From assembly GCA_905234395.1 (NCBI GenBank), contig CAJOHG010000008.1, positions 1 through 40,420 of the forward strand: DNA of 40,420 nt, written 5' to 3'. The position numbers and the translations under genes are program-made. Source of the stretch: an uncultured Selenomonadaceae bacterium (GTDB lineage: Bacteria; Bacillota; Negativicutes; Selenomonadales; Selenomonadaceae). How positions within the stretch are numbered: position 1 is the first letter of the stretch; every line of letters begins with the position of its first letter. The notes beneath the pieces were generated by a model. It worked only from the letters and a program-made list of their open reading frames with translations. It was not told the DNA's origin and searched no databases. This document shows, piece after piece, positions 1 to 7,997 of the stretch.

Positions 1-1595
1 CCGAAATAATATTGCTGCGCGGGATCGCCGCCGTAAGAGACAAAGCCCAAAGTTTCGCTCATGCCGTATTGCATAATCATTGCGCGAACGATTTGGCTCG
101 CCTGCTGAATGTCCTGCGATGCTCCCGTGGAAATTTCGTTGAGAACAATTTCTTCAGCGACGCGCCCGCCCATAGCGACTTTCAAACGGTCAATCAGCTC
201 GGAGCGTGTGGCGTAACTTCTGTCTTCTTTCGGCAACATCAACGTATAACCGCCTGCACGTCCGCGCGGAATAATCGTGACTTTGTGAACGGGATCGGCG
301 TGCTTGAGCAACATTCCGACCAACGCATGTCCGCCCTCGTGATAAGCCGTCAACTTTTTCTCGTGCTCGCTCATGACTTTGGATTTGCGTTCCGGGCCAG
401 CCATCACGCGTTCGATTGACTCTTCAAGCTCGGTCATGTTGATTTCGTGCTTATTGCGTCGTGCCGCCAAAAGTGCCGCCTCGTTGACAAGATTAGCCAA
501 ATCTGCGCCCGTGAAGCCCGGTGTCCGTCGCGCGAGAATGTCAAGGTCAGCGTCTTTGGCAATAGGTTTGCCTTTCGTGTGCACTTTCAAAATCGCAATT
601 CGTCCTGTCACGTCGGGCTTGTCAACGACAATTTGACGGTCAAAGCGTCCGGGACGCAATAAAGCTCTGTCGAGAATGTCGGGACGATTTGTAGCCGCGA
701 TGATGATAATGCCTTCGTTGGGCGCGAAACCGTCCATTTCAACGAGCAACTGATTCAAAGTCTGTTCGCGTTCATCATGACCGCCGCCGACATTTGCGCC
801 GCGTTGACGACCGACAGCATCAATCTCGTCGATGAAAATTATGCACGGAGAATTTTTCTTTGCCTGCGCGAACAAATCACGAACTCTGGACGCGCCGACA
901 CCAACGAACATTTCCACGAAGTCAGAGCCGCTGATTGAGAAAAATGCGACGCCTGCTTCACCCGCGACAGCTTTTGCAAGGAGAGTTTTGCCGGTGCCGG
1001 GCGGACCGAAAAGTAAAACGCCTTTGGGAATTCTCGCGCCCAAGTCGTTGAATTTTTTCGGGTGCTTAAGGAATTCGACAACCTCGGCAAGTTCTTCCTT
1101 AGCCTCGTCAGCACCGGCAACATCGTCGAATTTGACTTTGACTTTGTCGCCGCCCATGAGTTTTGCGCGACTTTTGCCGAACGAAAAAACTTTGCCGCCG
1201 CCGCCTTGCGCTTGGTTAATCATGAAATACCAAAAGCCGACCAACAACAAAATTGGCAACAACGATGTCAGGAGCGTCATCCACCACGGCGGATCCTTTG
1301 GATTCTGCGCAATTATGTCCACTCCTTTTGCTTCGAGTTTTCCGACAAGAGTTTCGTCGCCAATCGGCTCGTCGGGTGCTGTCGTCGTGAACTCGCCGCC
1401 GTCTTTTTTAGTGACTTGAATCGTGTTTTTGACCAGGATAACTTTTGTGATTTCGCCCTGTTCGACCAGTTGAAGGAATTGCGAATAACTCGTTTCTTCG
1501 ACCGGCTTCGGCTTGACGGAAAAATAATCGTAGGCGGTTATCGCGATGAAGATCACCAATAAATAGAACCCGACGTTGCGCAAGAAATTGTTCAA
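1..1595 (-). CDS. ftsH: ATP-dependent zinc metalloprotease FtsH (3' end outside window)
   Basis: Membrane-anchored AAA+ protease that extracts and degrades membrane and regulatory proteins. About 531 residues are visible. A TM segment at about residues 6-24, an extracytoplasmic part, a second TM at about 103-126, then the AAA module with Walker A GPPGTGKT at 197-204, Walker B IIFIDE near 251-257 and the SRH ending in RPGRFDR. The zinc motif reads HEGGH (419-423) instead of the common HEAGH, and the third-ligand region reads GASQD. The start is a TTG at 1595 with AAAGGAG eight bases upstream; an overlapping TTG at 1599 is in the wrong frame. By comparison with relatives of about 640 residues, roughly 100 C-terminal residues lie beyond base 1. 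It ends the divIC-to-ftsH block. Confidence 0.97.
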   Translation of the reverse strand, partial: MNNFLRNVGFYLLVIFIAITAYDYFSVKPKPVEETSYSQFLQLVEQGEITKVILVKNTIQVTKKDGGEFTTTAPDEPIGDETLVGKLEAKGVDIIAQNPKDPPWWMTLLTSLLPILLLVGFWYFMINQAQGGGGKVFSFGKSRAKLMGGDKVKVKFDDVAGADEAKEELAEVVEFLKHPKKFNDLGARIPKGVLLFGPPGTGKTLLAKAVAGEAGVAFFSISGSDFVEMFVGVGASRVRDLFAQAKKNSPCIIFIDEIDAVGRQRGANVGGGHDEREQTLNQLLVEMDGFAPNEGIIIIAATNRPDILDRALLRPGRFDRQIVVDKPDVTGRIAILKVHTKGKPIAKDADLDILARRTPGFTGADLANLVNEAALLAARRNKHEINMTELEESIERVMAGPERKSKVMSEHEKKLTAYHEGGHALVGMLLKHADPVHKVTIIPRGRAGGYTLMLPKEDRSYATRSELIDRLKVAMGGRVAEEIVLNEISTGASQDIQQASQIVRAMIMQYGMSETLGFVSYGGDPAQQYYF

Positions 1596-1620
1596 TCAAA
1601 ACGCTCCTTTGTCTTGAAAA

Positions 1621-2271
1621 TTATGCCGTCATCGCCGCTTTAATTCTGCTTGCGTCCTTTTCAATCTCTTGCATACCTTTCTTCAAACCTTTTTCAACAG
1701 CATGTTCCGCACTGCCGGAGCCGCGCCCGAAAATGCTGACGTTGACGGTATTGGAAGAGCCGGTTGTGGTTGCGCGTTTGACGTAGATGAAATCATTTTT
1801 TGCACGCGACCAAATGCGGAAATCGGTTATGACATTAACTTTTTGTCCCGAAGTGAAGACGCCGCCTGTTGAGCGTGGATTTGTCGTCGAGACGCGGATA
1901 TAAACAAGATAGTCGCTTGCGAAATGATTGCACATCTTCGCAACGTCTTCTTTTTTGAAAGTCAAATCGCGCTGTGCTGTCGAATAATTTGTGTCGTCGT
2001 AAGTGGCGGCAAGATCGTTTTCTTCGCGATAGATCTGGACATAAGCATCGCACTCGCTGACGGACATAACGTCAAATTGAGTCGCGTCTTTGAAGATAAC
2101 ATCGAGCGACGCTTGAGTTGTGGTGTAAACTTTTTCGGGTTCGGAGAAATTTCCGGCAGGAGTATCGAGGATAACGCCGACTTTAATATCGCCCATTGCC
2201 AAAGCTTGAGGCGTTGCAGCGAACAAAATTACCGCCGCCATACACAGGATAGAAAACATTTTCCTAAGCAT
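1621..2271 (-). CDS. secreted protein of unknown function
   Basis: 216 residues with a clear signal peptide: basic MLRK, a hydrophobic stretch to about residue 22 and an AxA-type cleavage site (QALAMG), so it is exported. The mature part begins GDIKVGVILDTP and contains alternating strand-like segments and two cysteines. I see no catalytic motif. The opening strand and the Val/Ile-Tyr-Val strands resemble small periplasmic beta-rich domains, but I cannot name a family. ATG start with GGAGG seven to eight bases upstream. It sits 62 bases after hpt and 25 bases before ftsH, a position that usually has no gene between hpt and ftsH. Confidence 0.85.
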   Translation of the reverse strand: MLRKMFSILCMAAVILFAATPQALAMGDIKVGVILDTPAGNFSEPEKVYTTTQASLDVIFKDATQFDVMSVSECDAYVQIYREENDLAATYDDTNYSTAQRDLTFKKEDVAKMCNHFASDYLVYIRVSTTNPRSTGGVFTSGQKVNVITDFRIWSRAKNDFIYVKRATTTGSSNTVNVSIFGRGSGSAEHAVEKGLKKGMQEIEKDASRIKAAMTA

Positions 2272-2333
2272 TCAAAAAACCTCCATTCACTGGAACAAAA
2301 ATTTTTCGACAGCGGCAGAAATTTTTCGCCTCC

Positions 2334-2900
2334 TTATTTGCCGCCATAAACACTGCGTTTCAAAATGCCGAGATAGGGCAGGTTGCGATAATGTTGCGCG
2401 AAATCGAGACCGTAGCCGACAATGAACTCGTCGGGAACTTCAAAGCCGCAGTAATCGACTTTAACATCGACTTTACGGCGCGAAGGCTTATTGAGCAACG
2501 TGCAGACTTTAACGCTTGATGCCTTCTTGTCCAGGAAATAATCGATAAGGAAATTCATCGTCGTGCCCGAATCGATAATGTCTTCCACGAGCAAAATATC
2601 GCGACCTTTGGGATCGTTGTCAAGGTTTTTGAGAATGTTGACTTTGCCGCTGGTGTGCGAGTTTGCGTCGTAGCTTGAGGCGATAAGAAAATCGAATTGC
2701 ACGGGAATAGTCAGCCGCCGCACAACGTCCGTGTAAAACATGACTGCGCCGTTGAGGATGCCGACTGTCAAAAGCGGTTTGGCGATGTCCTTGTAGTCTT
2801 CGCTGATTTGCGCACTGATCTCCTTAGCGCGGGCGGCGATCTCCTCTTCGGTGTACAGCACGCGTTCGATGTAATCTTCTTTACTTCTCAAAGCAATCAA
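2334..2900 (-). CDS. hpt: hypoxanthine phosphoribosyltransferase
   Basis: Purine salvage enzyme converting hypoxanthine or guanine plus PRPP to IMP or GMP. 188 residues, normal for the family. The PRPP-binding loop LLVEDIIDSGTT is at residues 103-114, and the N-terminal VGILNGAVMF loop (46-55) and the C-terminal FIVGYGLDFAQHYRNLPYLG are typical. The first possible start is a TTG at 2900, but AAAGGG lies directly against it. The TTG at 2891 (Leu4) has the same ribosome site at nine bases and is the likelier start. The gene begins only a few bases after tilS ends, as in the classic tilS-hpt-ftsH arrangement. Confidence 0.95.
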   Translation of the reverse strand: MIALRSKEDYIERVLYTEEEIAARAKEISAQISEDYKDIAKPLLTVGILNGAVMFYTDVVRRLTIPVQFDFLIASSYDANSHTSGKVNILKNLDNDPKGRDILLVEDIIDSGTTMNFLIDYFLDKKASSVKVCTLLNKPSRRKVDVKVDYCGFEVPDEFIVGYGLDFAQHYRNLPYLGILKRSVYGGK

Positions 2901-2905
2901 CCCTT

Positions 2906-3883
2906 TCAGTGAAAATTTTTTATCACGGTAAGTTTTCCATGTCGTAAATTTGCGCGGAAATTTTTTGGCAGTTCGACGCCCGACAGATTGTTGAGCAAAA
3001 CTTTTCGGACGCCCTCGAAGTGCACGAAGCCGAAATCTTTGATTGAGCCTGTGACGAGCGCGAGAAATTTTTTTATGACGGCGCGTTGAATTGCCGGGTG
3101 CAACGTCAAGAACTCTGCGCGGACGATTGAATTGTTGCGGACGACTGTCGGGAAAATTTTTTCTGCCTGCGCGTCGATGAAGTCAATTTCTTGAGCCGCC
3201 ACTTCGCCGAATCGACAGAGCGTTTCAATCAGCGCGGGATTGAACGTCTCAAGCGTCGGGATAAGCTCCAGTCGAATTTTGTTGCGCGTCGTGTCAGCCG
3301 TGAAGTTTGTTGCGTCAATGCGCGGCGACAAATTTTTTTTGCGGCAGAAATTTTCAAGCTCAACCTTTCTGAATCGCAGCAGCGGACGAATCAAGAAGCC
3401 GTAGTCGTCGGAAAAAGTTCGGAACTTCATCGCCGATAAACCAGCCGAAGTCGCGCCGCGCATCAGTCGCATTAAAATCGTCTCCGCCTGGTCGTCAGCG
3501 TGATGAGCAAGTGCAATGGCATCGCAATTCAAATCGCGTCGGACGTTGCTCAAAAATTCGTAGCGCAGAATTCGTGCCGCCGTCTCGACAGAAAGTTTCA
3601 TCTCCGCCGCGAATCGATTGACGTCACCGTTTCCGCCGACAAAATTTATGCCGCGTGTCTCCGAAAAATTTTTGACAAATGCCGCGTCGTCGATTGAATC
3701 TTGTCCGCGCAGACCGTGTTCAAAATGCGCAATGACGAGTTCCAATTTGAAACGCCGCCGCGAATTTATCAACAGTTCCGCCAAAGCGATTGAATCTGCA
3801 CCGCCGGACACCGCGATTAAAATTTTGTGCACGTCGTCGAAAATTTTTTCCGTTGCGCAAATGTCAATGAACCTGTTGAGCAA
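2906..3883 (-). CDS. tilS: tRNA(Ile)-lysidine synthase
   Basis: ATP-dependent enzyme that adds lysine to C34 of the tRNA(Ile) CAU anticodon, changing its decoding to AUA. The N-terminal PP-loop motif is SGGADS in AVSGGADSIAL near residues 24-34, followed by HFEHGLRG and the HHADDQAET segment typical of TilS. The protein is about 325 residues and lacks most of the C-terminal domain of longer forms such as the E. coli one. An open frame reaches a TTG at 3907, but GGAGG lies inside it, eight bases before a TTG at 3883, which I take as the start. The bases at this start are repeated 113 bases upstream (separate entry). Confidence 0.93.
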   Translation of the reverse strand: MLNRFIDICATEKIFDDVHKILIAVSGGADSIALAELLINSRRRFKLELVIAHFEHGLRGQDSIDDAAFVKNFSETRGINFVGGNGDVNRFAAEMKLSVETAARILRYEFLSNVRRDLNCDAIALAHHADDQAETILMRLMRGATSAGLSAMKFRTFSDDYGFLIRPLLRFRKVELENFCRKKNLSPRIDATNFTADTTRNKIRLELIPTLETFNPALIETLCRFGEVAAQEIDFIDAQAEKIFPTVVRNNSIVRAEFLTLHPAIQRAVIKKFLALVTGSIKDFGFVHFEGVRKVLLNNLSGVELPKNFRANLRHGKLTVIKNFH

Positions 3884-3996
3884 AACCAATTCCTCCGGCA
3901 GAAACAAGTTGCGGCTATCGAACGGCTGTAAAGCATACCCGCTGTTCCGCCGCTTTCAAAGCGGCTCGCGCAAATGTCAATGAACCTGTTAAGCAA
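3855..3996. repeat. direct repeat duplicating the tilS start region
   Basis: A 29-base sequence covering the TTG start and first codons of tilS (3855-3883) recurs at 3968-3996 with one mismatch, 113 bases away in the same orientation. The upstream copy is in a different frame and encodes the same LLNRFIDICA string. Between them lies the palindrome GCCGCTTTCAAAGCGGC (3949-3965). It looks like a relic of a local duplication. Confidence 0.8.
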
Positions 3997-4026
3997 GTTA
4001 AAAAGCACCCCCTGCCAAGTGCAAGG
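3996..4026 (-). terminator. possible weak terminator after the S1-domain gene
   Basis: On the minus strand, directly after the S1 gene stop, CCCCT and AGGGG can pair around a ten-base loop, followed by GTGC and TTTTT. The stem is short, so this may only be a partial terminator before tilS. Confidence 0.35.
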
Positions 4027-4031
4027 GGCAG

Positions 4032-4454
4032 TTAATCTGAACGACGAGAGCCGCGCCCGCCGCGTTTGGAATCGGTTTTGCGTTTAAGGTCAGTCAAACG
4101 TTCGTCGCTGTCTTTTAGAAATTTGGACAGCTTATCTTCAAAAGATGCCGACAGCTGCCTTTGCGGTCTGCGAAAGTCCGGGCGTCGATTTTTGAAAGAT
4201 TGACCGTCACTTTCGGGCGGTTTAGGTTTTGCCTGTTTCAAAGAGAGCGCGATTTTGTTGCCGTCGATGTTTAGAACTTTTACTTGAACTGTGTCGCCCT
4301 CGCTCAAAAAATCACGAACGTCATTGACGTAAACATCGGCGACTTCGGAAATGTGAATGAGCCCGACTTTGCCTTCATCAAGCTCCACGAAGGCACCGAA
4401 GTTCGTGATTCGCGTGACTTTACCTTCCACAATGCTGCCTGCTTCCATTGTCAA
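4032..4454 (-). CDS. S1-domain RNA-binding protein (YabR-like)
   Basis: 140 residues. One S1/OB-fold RNA-binding domain at about residues 6-75 (GSIVEGKVTRITNFGAFVEL, then GLIHISEVAD and KVLNID), followed by a basic, probably disordered tail rich in Arg, Lys and Ser that ends GGRGSRRSD. B. subtilis YabR, which lies between divIC and spoIIE, has the same build and place. Probably ribosome- or RNA-associated; the exact role is not established. TTG start at 4454 with AAAGGAGG nine bases upstream; an ATG two codons in is an alternative. Confidence 0.9.
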   Translation of the reverse strand: MTMEAGSIVEGKVTRITNFGAFVELDEGKVGLIHISEVADVYVNDVRDFLSEGDTVQVKVLNIDGNKIALSLKQAKPKPPESDGQSFKNRRPDFRRPQRQLSASFEDKLSKFLKDSDERLTDLKRKTDSKRGGRGSRRSD

Positions 4455-4487
4455 AATACCTGTCCTCCTTTAGATTGATAACGTGAA

Positions 4488-4769
4488 TTACGGTCGCACC
4501 GTCGTTTGATAGGGCATTTCGCCTTCTTTGGCAAGTCCCAAATCTTCGCGCGCCAACCGTTCAATGTTGTTGATGTCCTGGAGTTCGGCGAGTTCCCTGC
4601 GCAATTTTGCATTGGTCTCCTTCGCCTTTTCAAGCCTTTTATCGGCGATTCGTTGACTTTCATTAACGTGGGAAAGGTGCACCTGTTGAGAAATTAAAAC
4701 CGTCGAGAAGTAAGCAATCATCGCGAACATCACCAACGCAAACCAGTTAAAACCATTTCTTTTCCGCAT
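4488..4769 (-). CDS. divIC: septum formation initiator family protein (DivIC/FtsB-like)
   Basis: 93 residues: short basic cytoplasmic N-terminus MRKRNG, one TM helix at about residues 8-27, then an extracytoplasmic coiled coil at about 33-68 (leucines and charged residues in heptads) and a conserved-looking IERLAREDLGLAKEGE segment typical of the FtsB/DivIC family. It is a divisome component acting with FtsL and DivIB/FtsQ. Position upstream of the S1 gene matches divIC in Bacillota. First gene of its probable operon; GGAGG lies upstream of the ATG. Confidence 0.88.
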   Translation of the reverse strand: MRKRNGFNWFALVMFAMIAYFSTVLISQQVHLSHVNESQRIADKRLEKAKETNAKLRRELAELQDINNIERLAREDLGLAKEGEMPYQTTVRP

Positions 4770-4794
4770 CGCGCCGCCTCCTCAATTTTTCGTA

Positions 4795-4823
4795 ATGATA
4801 ACAGTTGAAATGCTGATTCGCAA
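4795..4823 (-). promoter_or_regulatory. sigma-A-type promoter for the divIC-ftsH block
   Basis: On the minus strand TTGCGA (4823-4818), a 17-base spacer and TATCAT (4800-4795), about 25 bases before the divIC start codon. It is the only good promoter I see for this block. Confidence 0.6.
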
Positions 4824-4835
4824 GTTTTTGCACCG

Positions 4836-5948
4836 TCAGAAATTTTTGGCGTAGACAACGCCTTTTCTGAAGTCCGCCGTGTCAAAAATATCGTCACCGT
4901 TAATGAAAACCATGTAGCCGTTGCTCGTCGAAGTTTTGTAGCCGTATTGTTGAAGAATGCTTTTGACTTTGACCAAATCGCCCGCATGATGATATGTGCA
5001 CACGGAAGCACGCACTCGGTTGTTTGTAAGAAGATTTTTCGCGCCGCGCAGAGCATCGGGCTCGGAACCTTCCACGTCCATTTTCAGGAAAATATTTTTG
5101 CCGCGCAGATTAGGAAGAGCGTCGTCGATTGTCGTAACGTTATCTTCCGTGAAGTCCGAAACGAATTTTGGAATAATTTCCACTTTGTCGCGATAATCTT
5201 TGAACGTGTGCTTGAGAGCTTCAATCCACGTTTTATCCGGCTCGAACAGATAAATTTTGGAGCAAATGTCAACGTATTTGAGCGCGAAATTTCCTTCAGC
5301 CACGCCCGCATCAATCAGAATGTCGTCCGCGTGAACGTCGTGATCACCTTTCGTGTAAAGGTGCGGAGAAGTGGGCTCTTGTTCGCATAACAAATCCACC
5401 AAAACTTTTTCGCCATTGAACGTGGTAATGTTTCGATGATTATTTGGAAAATACATTTTGCGATATTCGCCGCCGACGGTTTTAAAATAAATGTACGCTA
5501 AGCCGCAAGTCTCGTCAAAGAAAACTTTGTCGCCGACGCTTATATTATTGATATGCTGATTGAAAACCGAAAGTTCGTGCGTCTTCCAATATTCAAGCGT
5601 CTCTTGAATCACAGGGTCGGCGAAGTCCTCATATTTTTTTATCATCAGCTGTTTAAGGAGCCAAAGATAATTTTTGAATTGATTAGCGGTGCCGATTTTC
5701 AACTCGACCATACGCGGCACAACGTCATTGAAAACGTCTTTATAACAAGCCAAAACGGCTATATCCCACGACAAATCCGTGACTTTGTTAAGCTGATAAA
5801 CGGGATAACCTTTGATTGAAGTCATCTCTTCTTTTAAAGATACGGAAACGATACCTTCCACGTCCCAGGCAAGTTGCTCCGCCATGCCGCAAATTACTTC
5901 GCAAAACTTGGGATCCATTTGCGGAAACTTCATAACCATGATTCGCAT
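4836..5948 (-). CDS. FkbM-family SAM-dependent methyltransferase
   Basis: 370 residues. The C-terminal half is an FkbM methyltransferase: SAM motif LIDAGVAEGNFAL (211-223), acidic FEPD (235-238) and the hallmark KMDVEGSE (289-296) followed by ALRGAKNLL. Such enzymes methylate sugar hydroxyls in surface glycans or natural products. Residues 1-140 form an extra N-terminal domain (conserved-looking WDIAVLACYKDVFNDVVPRM) that could be a Rossmann-type partner domain; I cannot name it. It stands alone, divergent from the DMT gene, so its substrate is not indicated by neighbours. ATG start; AAAGGGAG lies about 13 bases upstream, somewhat far. Confidence 0.88.
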   Translation of the reverse strand: MRIMVMKFPQMDPKFCEVICGMAEQLAWDVEGIVSVSLKEEMTSIKGYPVYQLNKVTDLSWDIAVLACYKDVFNDVVPRMVELKIGTANQFKNYLWLLKQLMIKKYEDFADPVIQETLEYWKTHELSVFNQHINNISVGDKVFFDETCGLAYIYFKTVGGEYRKMYFPNNHRNITTFNGEKVLVDLLCEQEPTSPHLYTKGDHDVHADDILIDAGVAEGNFALKYVDICSKIYLFEPDKTWIEALKHTFKDYRDKVEIIPKFVSDFTEDNVTTIDDALPNLRGKNIFLKMDVEGSEPDALRGAKNLLTNNRVRASVCTYHHAGDLVKVKSILQQYGYKTSTSNGYMVFINGDDIFDTADFRKGVVYAKNF

Positions 5949-6077
5949 TTAATTTGTCTGTCTCCCTTTGCAACGTTGTTAATGCGCCGAAAAAATTTCA
6001 TTTCTATTTCAACGGGTTATGTTACATTTCCTGCCGCAGTTAAAATTTTTTGGCGAAGTCGTAGCGAGGTACACGCA

Positions 6078-6497
6078 ATGTTCTTCTTAATGATAGCACT
6101 CGCCGTCATAACGAACGTATTATATCACGTGGCAAGCAAATCAATTCCCGCCGAGCAAAACGCGTTCATGGGACTGGTCGTCAATTACGCAACGGCACTC
6201 ATTGCAAGCGCGATTCTGTTTTTCATCACACCGCACGAAAAAATTTTGGTCGAGGCGTCGAAAACAAATTGGGCGTGCATTTTGATGGGCTTGTCGATAA
6301 CGGGCGTGGAGGCGGCATTTGTGATGATTTATCGTGCAGGCGGCGAGCTGTCGACGGCGTCGCTGATTGTGAACATTTTAATCGCGATGGCAATGCTTTT
6401 CGTCGGCGGATTTTTTTATCGCGAACAAATCTCTCTGCAAAAAATTTTCGGCGCAATGCTGTGTATCGCGGGCGTGATAATGTTGTCGCACAGTTGA
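6078..6497 (+). CDS. half-size DMT/EamA-type membrane protein
   Basis: 139 residues with about five hydrophobic helices (roughly 2-19, 29-53, 70-88, 93-112 and 119-137). The C-terminal pattern SLIVNILIAMAMLFVGGFFYREQISLQKIFGAMLCI resembles the second half of EamA domains (drug/metabolite transporter superfamily). Full EamA proteins have ten helices, so this one would act as a dimer like SMR or Bmt-type proteins. The ATG at 6078 has GAGGT seven bases upstream; the frame is open further upstream, but that part overlaps the divergent FkbM gene and does not look like protein. Substrate unknown. Fifty-nine bases upstream of the deacylase gene. Confidence 0.8.
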   Translation: MFFLMIALAVITNVLYHVASKSIPAEQNAFMGLVVNYATALIASAILFFITPHEKILVEASKTNWACILMGLSITGVEAAFVMIYRAGGELSTASLIVNILIAMAMLFVGGFFYREQISLQKIFGAMLCIAGVIMLSHS

Positions 6498-6556
6498 ACG
6501 TTCGGACGACAAGTTTTTTAAGCAACTGCTGTCGCTTTAATCGGAGGTGAAAATTT

Positions 6557-7039
6557 TTGGGCAAGAAGTTGAAGAAGACTAACGCCGCACGAATTCTTGA
6601 CGGTCTCGGCATTGCTTACGAGATCAAAACTTACGACGTTGACGAAACGGATTTATCGGCAATTCACGTCGCGCAAGTGTCGGGACTAGATATTAAAATG
6701 ATTTTCAAAACGTTGGTTGCTCGCGGCGACAAGACGGGCATTATCATGGCGGTTATCGGCGGCGGCGACGAACTCGACTTGAAGGCGTTGGCGAAGGTTA
6801 GCGGCAACAAGTCTGTCGAAATGATCGCGCTCAAAGAACTTTTGCCGTTGACGGGTTATGTTCGCGGAGGTTGCTCGCCACTCGGTGCCAAGAAAAATTA
6901 TCCCGTCTATCTTGACAGTCGCGCCTTGACGTTGGAAAAAATTTCGATAAGCGCGGGACTTCGCGGTATGCAAATCGTTCTCGCGCCAAAAGATTTAGTC
7001 AAAGCCGTGAACGCGACGATTGCCAAACTCACCGCATAA
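6557..7039 (+). CDS. ybaK: YbaK/EbsC-type Cys-tRNA(Pro)/Cys-tRNA(Cys) deacylase
   Basis: 160 residues, the full length of the family. YbaK-type enzymes hydrolyse mischarged Cys-tRNA(Pro) in trans. Seen: the N-terminal NAARILDGLGIAYEIKTYD, conserved Lys in MIFKTLVARGD, the AVIGGGDELDLKALAKVSG segment, and the GYVRGGCSPLGAKK loop, which is a family hallmark. The start is TTG at 6557, preceded by CGGAGGTGA nine to ten bases upstream. A shared terminator separates it from the converging DciA-like gene. Confidence 0.92.
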   Translation: MGKKLKKTNAARILDGLGIAYEIKTYDVDETDLSAIHVAQVSGLDIKMIFKTLVARGDKTGIIMAVIGGGDELDLKALAKVSGNKSVEMIALKELLPLTGYVRGGCSPLGAKKNYPVYLDSRALTLEKISISAGLRGMQIVLAPKDLVKAVNATIAKLTA

Positions 7040-7048
7040 AAAAATTAA

Positions 7049-7078
7049 GTCGCCTTTCGACGAGGCGGCTTTATTTTT
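7049..7078. terminator. bidirectional terminator between ybaK and the DciA-like gene
   Basis: GTCGCC (7049-7054) pairs with GGCGGC (7064-7069), one G-U pair, followed by TTTATTTTT on the plus strand. The A-rich stretch at 7038-7046 gives a T-run on the minus strand too, so it can serve both converging genes. Confidence 0.75.
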
Positions 7079-7997
7079 GAAAAGTTTTGAGCAAATATCT
7101 TTGCAGTTTCGGTTGCTCGGCTAAGTTGAATTGCAAGTCGATCAAAGTGCGGCGGACAATCGCGGGCGTGATTTTTTCGGGCGGTAAACGTTTTGCCAAC
7201 ATCACCAATTTCATCACGTCGGGCGAATCTTCATCGCCGAGCCGAATTCCTCCCGCAACTTTTTGTATCAGTGACGTGCGTGCCGATTCTATCACGTCGG
7301 GCTGACATTCATCGCGCATGTGCGGCATTTTCTCAAGCAAAATTTTCTGCGCTTCCAATGTTTTGAGCCACGGCGCATCGTAAAAAATTCTAAACAGCTC
7401 CTCAATCATCAAGTTGCGCTCTTTTATGCGGCAAGCCTCGCAAAAAATTTCTTCCGGCGGACAAAGTTTATCGCAATTTCTGCACTTATGCCAACCGTTC
7501 GCCAGTCGAAACTTTTGAATCCGCGTTTGCGACAACAACGTTAAAAAAACTGTCTCGCGCAATGAATCGTCCGAAAATTTTTCTGACTGCGCCCGACAAC
7601 TTTGAATTTCTTCGTCCGTCAAAGTGATCTGCTCCAATGTGACTTTCAACTTGTCAATCTGCGCGGACACGGAAATTTTTTCGGGCGGCATGTCGGCGAT
7701 TTGAAAACCTTTGGCGATTTTTATTTCCTTGACGAGCGGCGGCTCCTGTGCGAAGGCGTAATTAATCGCGTCAACAATTTCTTCGGCAAAAAATTTCAGC
7801 TGGTCTTTGAACGCAGAGTTTTTCACGTCGACAAACAAAACGCCTCGCTCAATAGTGACGGGTCTGATTTTTTTTGCAATGGTCGCGTCGACGAGTTCAT
7901 CCCAGTTGTAAATCAATTCATGACAGAGAAATTTTTTGTAAGTCTCCTCGCCGAACGAACGCATTTTTTCATGCAGGAAGTTATCCGAATCAATCAC
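7071..7997 (-). CDS. DUF721 (DciA-like) protein with zinc-ribbon
   Basis: 308 residues. The N-terminal roughly 90 residues match the DUF721/DciA pattern (NWDELVDATIAKKIRPVTIE, then GVLFVDVKNSAFKDQLKFF and ivdaiNY). DciA-type proteins help load the replicative helicase in many bacteria. Residues 170-190 contain a zinc knuckle, HKCRNC with a second CEAC pair (Cys172/175/186/189). The C-terminal 110 residues are helical and unassigned. Its ATG overlaps the recF stop by four bases (ATGA), so the two are translationally coupled, an arrangement also common in Actinobacteria. Assignment of the C-terminal part is open. Confidence 0.8.
   Translation of the reverse strand: MIDSDNFLHEKMRSFGEETYKKFLCHELIYNWDELVDATIAKKIRPVTIERGVLFVDVKNSAFKDQLKFFAEEIVDAINYAFAQEPPLVKEIKIAKGFQIADMPPEKISVSAQIDKLKVTLEQITLTDEEIQSCRAQSEKFSDDSLRETVFLTLLSQTRIQKFRLANGWHKCRNCDKLCPPEEIFCEACRIKERNLMIEELFRIFYDAPWLKTLEAQKILLEKMPHMRDECQPDVIESARTSLIQKVAGGIRLGDEDSPDVMKLVMLAKRLPPEKITPAIVRRTLIDLQFNLAEQPKLQRYLLKTFQK

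Noticed and set aside
832..1419. 195-codon plus-strand frame opposite ftsH
   Set aside because: Shadow of ftsH; low-complexity translation, no ribosome site.
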